NCBI GenBank assembly: GCA_011319805.1
Contig: SJRY01000159.1
Location: forward strand, 1-50,122
Direction of reading: 5' to 3'
Source of the DNA: Macrocybe gigantea
Taxonomy: Eukaryota > Basidiomycota > Agaricomycetes > Agaricales > Callistosporiaceae
DNA length: 50,122 nucleotides
In this document: one piece after another, positions 1 to 10,957 of the stretch
How positions within the stretch are numbered: the stretch's first letter is position 1
How the letters are laid out: every line of letters begins with the position of its first letter
Made by a program: the position numbers and the translations under genes
The notes under the pieces: model-generated
What the model saw: the letters and a program-made list of their open reading frames with translations, nothing else
What the model was told of the DNA's origin: nothing
Database searches by the model: none

Positions 1-600
1 AGCACCCTGCTTCTTTCACAATAAGAAGGATGGAAGCAAGCGACTCATCCAAGACTACCGGGAAATAAACAAATATACGGTCAAGGACAAGTTCCACTAC
101 CACGCATCAGCGAGCTCCTCGACGTACTACAAGGAGCAAAGTACTTTAGCAAGATCGATATTATTGGATACAATAACGTGCGCATTCGGAAAGGGGACGA
201 ATGGAAGGCAGCCTTCCTAACAGCAAGAGGACTCTTCGAACCGACAGTCATGTATTTTGGGCAGTGCAACGCACCAGGCACTTTTAGCCGAATGATGGCG
301 AGCCTCTTCCAAGACCAAATATGAAGAAGAGCATGCATAATCTATATGGACGACATCATAATCATCGGACAAACACGAGAGGAACTCCAAAAGAACCATA
401 GAAGTCATGGAAATACTGAACAAGAACGACCTGTTCATCAAAGGACCGAAATGCATCTGGGAATATCGAAAGTCCCAGTACTAGGATACATCGTAGGAGA
501 AGGGAAGGTAGAAATGAACCAGAAAAGATCACAGCCGTACAATCCTGGCCAATCCCAAAGACGAAGAAAGAACTACAAAAGTTCTTGGGATTCACGAACT
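1..600 (+). pseudogene. Gypsy family A reverse transcriptase, partial and frameshifted
   Basis: Different frames give typical Ty3/gypsy RT blocks: KKDGSKRLIQDYREIN near 27-72, LFEPTVMYFGQCNAPGTF at about 233-286, and the catalytic YMDD box at 343-354 in CIIYMDDIIIIGQTREEL. An in-frame TGA at 322-324, in a context reading I-stop-RRAC, is best explained as a CGA arginine codon turned to TGA by deamination. Several single-base indels shift the frame between blocks. It cannot encode a working enzyme. Family assignment is firm; exact domain edges are approximate. Confidence 0.9.
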
Positions 601-1223
601 TTTACCGACGATTCATCAAGGGATGCAAAGGTCGCTAAACCCCTGACGGAGTTGACTGGAAACAAAACATTCCAGTGGACAGACAAGCAACAAGGCGCTT
701 TCAAAGAACTGATCTGACATATAACCTCAGCACCCATTCTAGCACTACCACAGACAGAAGGAAAATTCCGAGTCAAAAGGACGCCTCAGGATATGCCATT
801 GGAGCGGTACTATCACAACAGCAGAAAGGACTATGGCATCCGATCGCATTCATTTCGAGATGCATGACCCCAGTGGAACAAAACTACGAAATCTACGACA
901 AGGAACTTCTTGCGATAATGGTCGCACTAAAGACATGGAGACAATACCTCCTCGAAGCACGAGAGAAGTTCGAAATATTGATGGATCACAAGAACCTATC
1001 ATACTTCCGGAAGCCGCAGCGACTCAATTCGAGACAGATTGGCTGGTACCTGAAATTACAGGAATACGACTACGAACTACGACATGTACCAGGAAAGGCG
1101 AATGGAAAAGCGGATGTCCTGTCACGAATGGCAGGATATGAAGAAAACCTAGCAGAGAAGGACGACATACAAATGATCAAAGAAGCAGCATTCATTCGAC
1201 ATCTGGAAGAAAATAATGAATGA
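601..1223 (+). pseudogene. Gypsy family A RNase H domain and connection
   Basis: The open stretch at 675-1223 contains DASGYAIGAVLSQQQ, then FISRCMTPVEQNYEIYDKEL, and ends with LRHVPGKANGKADVLSR. These are the standard Ty3/gypsy RNase H landmarks: the first catalytic D of DASGYAIGAVL, the E of the NYEIYDKEL block, and the VPGKAN...ADxLSR end. A TGA at 715-717 separates this block from the preceding connection sequence and is again a likely CGA-to-TGA change. The region continues into a linker rich in Glu and Lys before integrase. Confidence 0.9.
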
Positions 1224-1419
1224 GACTTTGAATTTATGATGTTCGAGGACGAACACCCACAGAAAGAAGAAGCAGAAAATAACGAAACAATACAAACAAG
1301 AGGAATCACGATGATCGAATCCTCAAGGATAGAACAAATTCGACAATGCACACGAAGGGGACGATCGTAACAACAGGACTGAAGGAAAAACCACACTGGT
1401 TCACAGAAGATGACCACAT

Positions 1420-2180
1420 CGTATACGTAGGAGGAAAAATCTATGTTCTCCAGACAACAAACTGAAGGAAAACATCATGTTTGAACACCACGACACACCC
1501 ATCGGAGGACACCCAGGGCAATACCACATGCATGAGCTCATGAGCCGCACCTATTGGTGGCCATCAATGCTGACAGACATCAAGAAGTATGTCAATGGAT
1601 GCGAAACATGTCAGCGAAAAAAATCATCCGACAAAAGAAACATGCACCCCTGCACCCGCACAAAGTCCCACAAACAACATGGGAAGATATCGGAGTAGAT
1701 CTCATAGGACCGCTACCCAGCTCGAACGGCTTTAACGCCATCGCCGCAGTCACAGACCGCCTGACCAAGATGATCCACCTAGTTCCCACAAAGACCGAAC
1801 TCACAGCAGAAGGTCTCGCATGACTATACCGAGACAACGTGTGGCGGCTTCATGGAATTCCACGAAAGATCATCAGTGATCGAGGACCCCAGTTCGCAGC
1901 ACGATTCATGACAGCACTTCTAAAATTACTCGAACAAAGCAAAACCTATCAACGGCCTATCACCCACAGACAGATGGACAGGCGGAGCGATCCACCAAGA
2001 AACGGAAGCCTTCCTCAGAAGCTTCACAAACAACCTACAGGACGATTGGCAGAATGGATAGCAATTGCAGAGTACCAATACAATGACAAAGCACACCAGG
2101 GAACGAAGGAAAACCATTCTACCTCAACTATGGAATGCACCCCTGGAAGGGAGAGCCGCAGACGACAGAGGGAATAACCC
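1420..2180 (+). pseudogene. Gypsy family A integrase (HHCC zinc domain and DDE core)
   Basis: The zinc-binding HHCC segment is at 1477-1650 (FEHHDTPIGGHPGQYHMHEL, later CETCQRKK). The catalytic core follows with D in GVDLIGPLPSSNGF, the second D in [13 protein letters not shown] near 1857-1890, and a Glu in the damaged [12 protein letters not shown] block near 1970-1990. The core is split over at least three frames and contains a TGA near 1821. This is the enzyme that joins element cDNA to host DNA; here it is a fossil. Confidence 0.9.
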
Positions 2181-2690
2181 CGCAGCAAAAGACTTCGTCA
2201 AAAGAATGAGCCAAATACGAAAGGAAGCAAATGCCGCGCTGCAATATGCACAAACACGAGCCAAAGACAATTACGATGCGAGACGAAAACCTGCCCGTGA
2301 ATACAAGAAAGGAGATAGAGTATGGCTAGAAGCCACCAATATCACAGTCAATCGACCATCAAAGAAGTTATCGGCACTCCGATATGGACCATTCAAGGTG
2401 GTTGAAAAGAAAGGAGCCTCGGCATATCGCCTGGAACTCCCAGCATCATGGCAGCTAATACACCCCGTGTTCAATGAAACACTGCTCACGCCTTACAAAG
2501 GACCCCGTTTCAAGATACAAGAGCGACCATCACACCACCCCTGAAATCATAAATGATGAAGAAGAGTACGAGATAGAAGAGATCCTAAAAAGGAAGAAAC
2601 AAGGGAGAGGGACACTATTCCTGGTCAAATGGAAAGGATACGGACACGAAGAGAACACATGGATCAAGAGAAGGAGCTAGGGAATGCGCA
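2180..2690 (+). pseudogene. Gypsy family A integrase C-terminus and chromodomain
   Basis: The segment 2065-2544 holds the GPFKV-type end of integrase (YKKGDRVWLEATNI, ALRYGPFKVVEKK, LIHPVFNETLLTPY). From about 2545 comes a chromodomain, EEYEIEEILKRKKQGRGTLF then LVKWKGYGHEENTW, whose aromatic cage positions (Y near the start, W of VKWKGY, and the later W) are visible. In chromoviruses this module binds modified histone tails and directs integration to heterochromatin. This fits the nested, silenced neighbourhood, although function here is inferred. Confidence 0.9.
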
Positions 2691-3212
2691 GCAAGCTCTA
2701 GACCACTTCCTAAAGAAGACTGCGAACCAGGATAAAAGGATCACGACAAGAGGGAAGAAGACCAAAAATCGCACTTCATGACCACCAACGCCCCATCAGC
2801 ATCGACAGCAGCGAGGGCAGCCGCGCACCTACCCCCAACCACCCAAGCGAACCTCGAGAATCTGGCAAGGATTCTCAATGCTAGCGACTACATGGACCCC
2901 CTCGCCATCACACTCAGCGCATATATGCGCTATGTTATGACCGTCCGCATGCACCTCTGGACCGGGAGAACCCCTGATGGACCGGCCCCACTGCAGCTGA
3001 ACGTATCGCGCTTCGCGAAGCAATGGAAATGCTTCGCACAGAAAACCGGCGACTTAAACTCCTCGCCACCACACTCCACCACATTCGCGCCTATAATGAA
3101 GAGCTCATTCATACATGGGCCCCGCGTGCCACGACCGCCTGGGAGACCAATACTGGGTGGGGACAGCTGGACTAAGGTTTTTCGCGAGGACGCGAATCTA
3201 AAGAGAGGGTGA
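2691..3212 (+). pseudogene. Gypsy family A extra 3' ORF downstream of the chromodomain
   Basis: A stretch at 2778-3212 is open for 144 codons and begins MTTNAPSASTAARAAAH. A related but shorter version with the words NLARILNSSDYMDPL is seen on the minus strand at 33720-33902 in the second copy, so the sequence belongs to the family. The second copy lacks roughly 230 bp of it. I recognise no domain. It could be a C-terminal extension of pol or a separate late ORF; no stop-free junction with the chromodomain is preserved to decide. Confidence 0.6.
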
Positions 3213-3530
3213 TGTTACAGACGCCACCCAAAGGACTATTCATTTTCTTATCTTATCTTTCCACATCCCTTATCCTCCCTATCATGCTGCGCAGCGTGCA
3301 GCCATCGAGTCATCCCACTTCCCTAGTCATCCTGAGTCATCTCTTTCCAGTCTTACTCATCCGCAGTCCACAGCATTGCGCAGCCATGGTCTGTGCTCGA
3401 GTACTGTAATGTATATAAGGACTCCCAGATGTACCAGTAGCGCTAGGCTTAATATTCCTTTTGCCATCATCTCAAGACCACTCTTGCACTTAGTCTGCCC
3501 GAGTCCTTCTGAGATTCGTCTAGCCTAACA
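3213..3530 (+). repeat. 3' LTR of gypsy family A (LTR A, 318 bp)
   Basis: Starts TGTTACAGACGCCACCC immediately after the polypurine tract and ends TCGTCTAGCCTAACA. It contains a TATA-like GTATATAAGG at about 3411-3420, placing the transcription start just downstream. Other copies lie at 22899-23218, 29712-30031, 33350-33669, 47142-47460 and, in part, at 39681-39772 and 41741-41969, which fixes the ends. It abuts copia coding sequence at 3531. Confidence 0.95.
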
Positions 3531-4494
3531 ATCACATTGGCTTCAAAGAACACTGCTGCCATTGACAAAGTGGTTGCAGAGCTGTCTAGGCACTTCAAGA
3601 TTAGGGATTTGGGACCAAGCACCTTCTTGTTGGATGTGGAGATTATTAGGGATAGGCAGAAGTGGACCATTGCGCTCTCCCAGAAGCAGTACATCTTAAA
3701 CACACTGGAGCACTATGGGATTGCAGACTGCAAGCCTGTCAAAACTCCTATGATGACAGGTCTTAACCTTTCCAAAGGAATGGCACCTCAGACTCCAGAG
3801 GAAGCGGACTTTATGCAGAACATCCCATACCTCAGTGCTGTTGGATCACTCCAGTATTTGGCCACTATGACCAGACCGGACATAGCAGCTGCTGTGTCAT
3901 GCCTAGGACGCTTCAACTCGAATCCTGGTCCACAGCATTGGAATGCAGTCAAGCATTTGCTGAGATACTGTAAAAGGACTTTGGACCTCAAGTTGACATA
4001 CTCTGGAGATCTTGGTCCAGAGATGTTTACCTCATTCTGTGATGCTTCCCATGGTGATTGCCTGGACTCTGGATGCTCTACTGGTGGATATGTGATGATT
4101 CTTGGAGGTGGAGCTATTGGATGGTCATCCAAACTGCAGCCATTTGTCATGCTTTCTACTACTGAAGTGGAGTACATTGCTGCAGTTGAAGCTGGAAAGG
4201 AGATCTTATGGATGTGTAATATTATGCAGGAGATGGGATACCCTGTGTTGCAAGCATCACCACTCAAGATTGGACAATCAGTCTGCACTGAGTGTCACAA
4301 AGAATCCAGAGCATCATGGGCACATGAAACAGCTGGATTTGCGATACTTCTGGCTTAGGGATACAGTGGAGCAGAAGAGGATTCTGCCAGAATTTATTCC
4401 AGGGACTGAACAAGTTGCAGACTTGTTAACCAAGCCACTTACTGTACCAAAGGTCGAATTCTGTAGACAGAAAATGGGACTTGTAGGTACATAG
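3531..4494 (+). pseudogene. Ty1/copia RT C-terminus and RNase H, truncated
   Basis: An ORF open to 4358 carries late RT (HFKIRDLGPSTFLLDVEI, YILNTLEHYG, KTPMMTGLNLS) and RNase H (PYLSAVGSLQYLATMTRPDI, FCDASHGDCLDSG, GYVMILGGGAIGW, STTEVEYIA). A frameshift near 4270 moves the end (DNQSALSVTKNPEHHGHMK, LPEFIPGTEQVADLLTKPL) to another frame, which stops at 4494. The 5' two thirds of the element are missing because the gypsy element sits at the left edge. The HGHMK...DLLTKPL ending is diagnostic of Ty1/copia. Confidence 0.93.
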
Positions 4495-4520
4495 TTTAGA
4501 CAGTTCAGGTCAGGGGGAGG

Positions 4521-4838
4521 TGTTAGAAATGCCCCTCCTGTCCGGACTTGTGCATAGGACAGGACACAGGCTGTGCACAGCAATGCGCAGCCTGTGGCTG
4601 CATCCGCAGCAATGTGCAGCTTGCGCTGCGCACGCAGTAATGTGCAGTATATGGCTGTGTCCGCAGCAGTGCACAGCTTACAGCTGTGCCCGCAGCAATG
4701 CGCAGCCATAGGCTGCACACACAGCATCCTGCGAGTATATATAGGTAGTATAGAGCACCTTGAAGTCCTCAGTGTTCTCACTCAGGACTTCTAGGTTCTA
4801 AGGCTTGTCCAGAGTGTTCCCTGTGCCTAGTTTTAACA
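4521..4838 (+). repeat. 3' LTR of the copia element (LTR C, 318 bp)
   Basis: A polypurine tract CAGGGGGAGG (4511-4520) precedes TGTTAGAAATGCCCCTCC, and the LTR ends CTAGTTTTAACA. A TATA-like ATATATAGG motif lies near 4735-4743. A solo copy with a 5-bp target duplication is found at 31965-32315. Sequence on the right (from 4839) is minus-strand LINE, so the copia element inserted into the LINE. Confidence 0.93.
4579..4722 (+). repeat. Five tandem ~29-bp units inside copia LTR
   Basis: Units begin AGCAATG, AGCAATG, AGTAATG, AGCAGTG and AGCAATG, with lengths 29, 28, 29, 29 and 29 bp. Each contains a short inverted repeat (for example GCAGCCATAGGCTGC) that could form a hairpin. The solo LTR at 31965-32315 carries six units. 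Position upstream of the TATA-like motif puts them in U3, where repeats often act as enhancer elements; that role is inference. Confidence 0.85.
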
Positions 4839-7208
4839 GCAAAATAATCTGTGGATAAAAAGTTAGGTAGTTTAAGGTCCACCAAATCCTTGAGAGGGGA
4901 CTTGAGCATGCTGCGCTGCCTGTCTGATAGAGAAGCCAAATTCTTTGACTTTGAAGGATCACCTCCAGCCTGTGGCAGGGTAGTTAAAGACCTGAGGGCA
5001 TGCCTCAGGTTGGAATTGGCAAGACAGACAGAGGACCTGACTTTCAAATGCTTGATGAACCCAGCGATCGGCTCGACACAGGCCATTGTTTCAGCCACAC
5101 CCTCTGGAGTAGTATGAAACTAACCATTGATCCAGATGCAAGCTTTGCACTGCATCTGGCGTAACTGCTTCAACAGTGTGACATTGCACATACTGTTGAA
5201 GTTCTATAGCAAACAGCTATACATTGCGATAGGATATGTGCATGACAGATAGAGGATGCACTTCTGTTGAGGGGATAAGCCTCGCACAGAATTGCCCAGC
5301 ATCTGAAATGCCCTGGCAGTAGTCAGTGCCTTTATTGCATAGAAACGGATATCCTCCTTAAAGGACAGGCACACATCCAAGAAAAACCCAAGGTATCTCC
5401 AGACATCTTTGGGCCATAAGGGAGTGTTGCCTGTTAACGCAGCGAAATCCAAGTCAATAGAAGGACAGGGATCCTTACTATTGCATGAGAAGTGCTGCAA
5501 TTCAGTTTTGTTGTGCTCGACAACAAGACCAAAGTCTGAAGAAGTCGTGCACTGAGGCATACGCCTTCTGGAGCTTCGGAACATTGTCCGGAATGGACTT
5601 GGATTGAGCAATAATCAGCCCATCATCCACAAATAACATGATGGTCAGCATATCACCAGCCTTCTGGTATATTTTTAGAGCTAAGCCTTGGCCAACACCT
5701 ACATCGGCATCAAACTCAGGTGAAATAGGACTGCGCCAGGCATACACAGTTTTATGCCTGACAAGGTAAGACTCAAAGAACTTGGACACTTGACATGCAA
5801 AGCCTCCATGTTGTAGAATCCTCACCAACATACGATGGTTGAGAGAAGGGAAATATTGAGCAACATCAAAAGCGATAACACTTGTTTTGAGGCCCTTTAC
5901 CCAGCCTTGGCAGACAATATGGGTTAAGAAGACACCTGCATCCTCCGTGGAGTTCTGCCGGATGCCACCGAACTGCTTCGGGTCAAAGACAGCAAACTTA
6001 GTCACTTCGTATTGCATATGCCATGCCAGCATTTTCTCGACGAGTTTTCTGAGAGTATTCAAAAGCACAATCAGGCGAAAGGCCTTTGGGGTATCATATG
6101 CAGGTTTGCCAGGTTTCGGAATAATCACTGACAAGCTCTGCTTAAAGTAAGAGGGCCAATGACCCAGTTCCAGATATGCATTAGCAATGTTTAGGACAAA
6201 ATCAGCCAAGTGAGGGAATTTCACAAGCTGCTTAACATGGCCCCAGGACAGATGGTCAGGCCCTGGAGTGGTGGTATTGCTACAAGGCTCCAAGGACTCT
6301 TGGAGTTCTGCAGCAGAGAATAGGACCCAGTCCCAAATTGGATGAGGCTCGAGCTCATCAAGCTTATCCAGATTAACTGGCCTGTCGGATGCAGCATTAT
6401 AAGATTTGTTGAGTGCATTCCACAGTGACTCAATAGAGTTACAAGGCTGTCCCTGAAAGGAGATAGCCTTATAGGCCAGAAGCAGCCTTTGCTTCATCCA
6501 TGCAGCTAGATCCCATGGACATCGCGACTTTTCAGCAACTTTCTTGATTCGCTGATCAAAGAAGGTGCGTTTAGCATCTTTAATAGCTCGGCACCAGATG
6601 CGATGGTCACCCTCAGACCGGGTCTGTCTGAAGGTGTTCAAAGTTTTGGAGCAATGCTAGTTCCACCAGCCTTTGCTCTGCTTCAATAGCTTGCACTCCT
6701 TAGAATGGAGATCCCAAGCATGGACAACTGATCTGGAGAGAGTCTGGAGGATGCTTTTTAAATCATCTGATGATTCAATTGGCACCAAGTCCATACCGAG
6801 CAGATCGCCAGCAATGTTGGAGATAAACTCAGGTACGCTATCTTTTGGAAGAGTCTGGCGTGGATCGGAAAGGTCCAGCAATGGGATATCTAAGGAGAGG
6901 GACAGCGGACAATGGTCCAAAGTCAATCTCAGGTCATCATGAATGACTAGTGCCATCCCAGCCACGTCGATGGAGATGAACATTCGATTAATAACTGAGG
7001 GCCACAGCTCTGGGTTATGTGAAATGAAGGTCGGGCCATGATTAGATGGCTCCGCCCAGTCCAGACCGAGGTCAAGTGCTGCATTACACAACATCTCTCC
7101 TTGTATATGCTGCAATATATGGACTCCATCCCAGAGTTTATAATGACAATTGAAATCCCCCCCCCCAGATAAGTCAGGTTGGAAAAATCAGGTCTTTCTG
7201 CACAATCA
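4839..7208 (-). pseudogene. LINE ORF2: endonuclease C-terminus, reverse transcriptase, start of C-terminal region
   Basis: Right to left: end of the APE endonuclease (a DFNCHYKLWDG block just after a run of ten G, then LTLDHCPLSLSL, the SDH-type box, at about 6900); a stop after KGWWN near 6660; then an open stretch 6641-5502 with PIWDWVLFSAAELQ, PGPDHLSWGHVKQL, SVIIPKPGKPAYDTP, VIAFDVAQYFPSLNH, a damaged VGQG and the RT box LFVDDGLIIAQ. A 5611-5204 block continues with WRYLGFFLDVCLSF. The order is that of a LINE polyprotein. The copy is defective. Confidence 0.9.
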
Positions 7209-7210
7209 TA

Positions 7211-8511
7211 CTCGTAGCAACGGAAAGTGATGACGATTATGTAATAAACACGTCAATGTAATTGGCCAGTGTTGAATTTGAGATCATGTTGTTTTCTGCT
7301 TTACAAGCACGACTCCATTGTTCATGGTACCACCCAAAACTAGTCATCGTGAAATATCCCCTGAGCAGAAGAATCAGCTTATCGGAGCCATCCTTGCTGG
7401 CAAAACAGTTGCCGAAGCTGCCCGTCTCATCCACATCTATGATCCCATGGCACGACACATCTAGGAAAAGTACAAAAAAACCCACTCCACCGAGAATCTC
7501 CCCTGTTCTGGTCGACCACCCAAGCTTACAGAGCATGACAAACGTCAGATTGTATGGACTGCCCGAAGACAGTGCAGGGCACCTTTTTCCAAGATCAAAA
7601 ATCAACTTGGTCTAAATGTTGGCATAACGACCATCCGCACCATTCTCGCTCAAGCAGGCTATCACTGATGGGTTGCCCGCAAGAAGCCCTTCCTCAGCCG
7701 ACACCATCGTTCCCTTCACATGTCTTGGGCTCACCTCTATCATTGCTTTTCGCACTGCCAATGGAACAAGGTCATGTGGTCGGATGAGGCATATGTTTAT
7801 GTCAGCAACAATCATGGTCGGGTCTTCGTCACACGCTGCGCTGATGAAGAATTCATGGAGGGCTGTATTGTTCCAACCTTCAAGCAATCATCAATCTGTG
7901 TCATGATATGGGAATGCATCATAGAGGGTCAGAAAGGGCTGCTGGTTGTGCTTGAGTATCCGGGAGGGAAGGGTGGTGGAATGAACAGCAAGAGATACTA
8001 CGAGCAAGTCCTGGATAGGGTGCTTGAGGGTTTTTTCAAGGAGATGAGAGGTGAGAGAGGTCATATATTATTCCAGCAGGACAATGCCTCTTGCCACACT
8101 AGCAAGTATATGAAATCTTGGTTCACCAAGCACAACATCCCTCTCCTTTTCCATCCACCCAACTCACCTGACCTCTCCCCCATTGAGCCGGTATGGCACG
8201 AGCTCAAAAATCTGATCAGACATCGACCCCACCCTCCGACAACTGTTGACAAACTCAAGATGTCTGTATGTGAAGCCTGGGATGCACTTCCACAGGACGA
8301 TGTAGACAAGTATATTTTAAGCATGCCAAGTCGAGTTGCAGCTATACAATGTAACTGTGGTGGGCACACTAGATACTAGTAGTTTATTTTGCCTCTGACA
8401 AATATATGTTTTCATTGGCCTCTGTCTACCTTGTTGGTGAAGTGCGACAAATTGTGGTAATGGTGAAATTATGCCAAAAATGGAATCATCATCACTTTTT
8501 GTGGGTATGAG
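7211..8511 (+). mobile_element. Tc1/mariner-type DNA transposon with TA target duplication
   Basis: The element is 1,301 bp and flanked by TA (7209-7210 and 8512-8513). Left end CTCGTAGCAACGGAAAGTGA and the reverse complement of the right end CTCATACCCACAAAAAGTGA match at 15 of 20 positions, and similarity continues for about ten more bases. It lies inside the endonuclease part of LINE ORF2, whose sequence resumes on both sides. It carries one transposase gene filling most of the interior. Confidence 0.93.
7324..8379 (+). pseudogene. Tc1-family DD34E transposase with two in-frame stops
   Basis: A single frame of 351 codons runs from ATG 7324 to TAG 8377-8379, interrupted only by TAG at 7462-7464 and TGA at 7666-7668. 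The TGA falls in YH-stop-WVARKKPFLS, where arginine (CGA) is usual. The N-terminus has helix-turn-helix-like sequence (QKNQLIGAILAGKTVAEAAR) and a GRPPKL motif. The catalytic triad is visible: D in VMWSDEAYV, D in FQQDNASCH, and E in SPDLSPIEPVW, with exactly 34 residues between the last two. With only two lesions it is one of the best preserved genes among the elements. Confidence 0.92.
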
Positions 8512-8513
8512 TA

Positions 8514-8939
8514 TAACAAGTGAATAGTGCTTCTGTCTGCATCAGAGTAGGCATTTGTGAGGAACAAAGGCTCTCCCAGAGTGGAGAAGCTGATGATCAT
8601 CAGATCGTGACTATCAATGAGATCGTGTCTAAGGGAGGGGCACAACTGGCATAGGCAGTTGTGAACATAAGCCATCACAGCAGGGGGATCCTCGTATGAT
8701 GAGCGGCAGACACTGCAAGTCCAGTCGGGGTGACTGGGACCTCTAATTACTGGCTTGCTGTCAGTGCTATGTGCTGACGGGGCTTGTCTCAATAGGTTCC
8801 AAGCAGGCTCTTGGAAGAACAGAATATCATAATCCTCTCCCAAGGTGGAGAGGAGAACGTCCATATGTACATATTTCCTATTTACATTTTGGGAGAAAAT
8901 ATGAAACAAAGAAATCAGTCCACTGGAGGTGTCACTCAT
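8514..8939 (-). pseudogene. LINE ORF2 N-terminus (APE endonuclease start), split by Tc1 element
   Basis: The reading frame begins MSDTSSG at 8939, a start seen again at 12076, 22185 and 30745. It continues with FHIFSQNVNRKYVHMDVLLS, DYDILFFQEPAWNL (QE catalytic glutamate) and NAYSDADRSTIHLL before the transposon boundary. APE endonucleases nick target DNA to prime reverse transcription. The downstream half is at 7208 and below. Confidence 0.88.
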
Positions 8940-8999
8940 GATGTGTTGGCCTCCACATTATGCAGTAGGAAGGCATTAGAATGTTTGGGACTTGATCAT

Positions 9000-10774
9000 A
9001 TTCGATCACATACTAGCTGTCCATTCAGGATCAAATTGGTTCTTCCAGAAGGCGCACTTCCGATCATCAGTGGAGTGGTCTTTGCTGCAGCTAAGACACT
9101 TCGGAGCATGTGGGCAGGGTTGGCCTGCTGGAGTGGCCTCGCGAGGAGGGTTAGCCTTAGGTCTCACTTTGCAGCAAGATGCAAGCATACAGTGGTGCTC
9201 CTTTCTATGGGATTCCCCACAGATTGGATACTGGAGGGATTGCTGGTTGCACTTCAAAGCAGAGTGCCCCCAGTGCCAACACCATTCTCAGAGAGGAACT
9301 CCTAGTGATGCAAGAGTAGTGCAGAACTGGCATCACCAGTTCCGGACTATAACCATGCAGTTGTCCAGAGCCTTAACATTCTGGCCAGTTGATATGTCCT
9401 CGATATTGAACCAAACGGTTGCAGTATTGGAATTCTTGGAGTTGCGCATGATATGTGGGACTCCAACAAGAGTGATGAGATCCGAGAATGAAGAGTCTCA
9501 GAGAATCTTGTAAGCTGGCCATGCAGTGATAACACTTCCATCAGCATTGAAGTATGGTATGTTGAGCAGTTTTACATAGGAAACACTCATAGGAATAGTG
9601 AGCTCGATGGTAGATCCTACCAGAGCATACCAGAGAGCAGCCTCATGCAAAATGCCGAGGTCCTTAGAAGAGGCCACCCTTATCATCAGGCAAGAGAATG
9701 AAGAGGCGGAATGATCCTGGATGGATTTGCATCAGATCCAGGACTTACCAGCAGTCAACCCTCGATTGAAGGCTGAGAGAAGAGTTCCAGCGGCAACAGA
9801 GACATTGTCTATAGGGAAGGTGAAGGTCACCCTGATATTACGTTAGGATGGGCCATGAGATGTGGACTTTGCCTTCTTCTTAGATAGTCCAGAAGAGTCC
9901 CCAGTTGCTTCCTTTTGCAAGAAGACAATCTTTTCCATAGGAAGGTGTGGGAAGGTCTTTGCCAAAGCTACAATAGCTTCAGTGGGGGGATTGGCTGGTT
10001 GGGCCAAGGCTTGCACATAAGCTTACCAGCAGTGGGGCGAGTAGCCCTATTGACAAGAGGAGGTGGTCTATGACCCAGAGTTCAGGAGCGGGACCGTGGT
10101 TGTGGCAGAGGGGGGCAGTTTGGGTTCCAAGGCAGTCTCAGAGGGTGGGCGCTCATGTTCGATCAAGAGTCTTCTGGATGTATGGTACCAGAAGGAGAGG
10201 TGTGAGGGTCAGCGAACTGAGTCACCTTTCCACAAGAAGGGAGGTGGGCATTGATAATTTCTTGCAAATGCCTTCCAAAGGGGTGCTGAGGCCCATCTAG
10301 TGTAGAGACAGAGAACATATTGACATCATGGGCACTGTTGACCAGAGTCGCAATGCCCTCAGTGATGGCATACTGATATCCTGCTGGGATAGGGACAGAG
10401 GATGAGCCGACCTTTAGGATCCAAGCCTTGAGGGTGGCGAGAGATTTGGCTGCGGCCTTGGCTTCACCATGAAGGAACCGGTCCCCTTCAGAGAAGATTG
10501 TGATGCCAATACTATTGTCATTGTATGCTGCCTCGGTGGACAGAATTGATGGAGAGGAGGGGGCAGAGGGTCTGGCAGGGCCTCCAGGATCAGAGACATT
10601 GATGTTATCAGTGTCTATGAGACTATTGCCATCTTAGAACAGGAGGCTCTCACTCCCTCAGGCTAGAGGAGGTGGAGCAGGAGAGCAGGACAGACCAGCA
10701 GTAGGCCGTCTGGGGTGCAGATTGAGTGGTGGGGGGCCACCGCCGCTGACAATGTTGAGCGGGTCATCACTCAT
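9000..10774 (-). pseudogene. LINE ORF1 (CCHC zinc-knuckle nucleic-acid-binding protein)
   Basis: The ATG is at 10774 (MSDDPLNIV); the same start is kept at 32844. Landmarks are SPSILSTEAAYND near 10510, a KAAAKSLATLKAWILKVGSS block near 10430, and a C-terminal cysteine/histidine cluster at about 9240-9030 with CPHAPKCLSCSKDHSTDD and FDPEW near the end. Zinc knuckles of this type bind the LINE RNA in an RNP. The frame is broken several times (stops near 10636, and between 10410 and 9690), so no intact product is made. Confidence 0.85.
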
Positions 10775-10957
10775 AGAAAAACTCTAATAAACTGGGTGAT
10801 TTTCAGCTGATTTTTGCAATTTCAGAAATAGGGAGTGCTCAAGGATAATAGAATCTGGGTATGCAATTTGATCGATGATTGGCCCAACTGTTGATGCTGT
10901 AGAATGATGGATGTGATGTGCAAATGTTATTTACAGATATTTATAAGTGCAAAGTTT

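Larger units (their letters stand above)
1..3212 (+). mobile_element. Ty3/gypsy (chromoviral) retrotransposon, family A, 3' half of internal region
   Basis: The pol region enters the window already inside reverse transcriptase and runs through RNase H, integrase and a C-terminal chromodomain to a polypurine tract at 3200-3212 (AAAGAGAGGGTGA), directly before the 3' LTR. Domain order RT-RH-IN-chromodomain is that of chromoviruses (Ty3/gypsy). The reading frame is broken many times, so this copy is dead. It keeps far more CpG than the second copy at 33670-39680, so it is probably younger or less deaminated. It lies within a copia element that resumes at 3531. The 5' end is outside the window. 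Confidence 0.93.
4839..10957 (-). mobile_element. LINE (APE-type non-LTR retrotransposon), nearly full length, 3' truncated
   Basis: Reading right to left: 5' UTR (about 10957-10775), ORF1 from 10774, a short gap, ORF2 from 8939, then endonuclease, RT and the start of the C-terminal region, which stops at the copia LTR (4839). A Tc1-type transposon splits ORF2 at 7211-8511. Several other copies in the window supply the missing 3' part. Stop codons and indels make it inactive. Compared with other copies about 40 bp is missing at the RT VGQG motif near 5680-5690, between short repeated AG-CT words. Confidence 0.92.

Noticed and set aside
1..338. Minus-strand open stretches at the left edge
   Set aside because: They are shadows of the gypsy RT on the plus strand, whose YMDD and upstream blocks are unmistakable.
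4579..4722. CRISPR-like array
   Set aside because: The 29-bp units are directly adjacent with no unique spacers, are imperfect, and lie inside a eukaryotic LTR.
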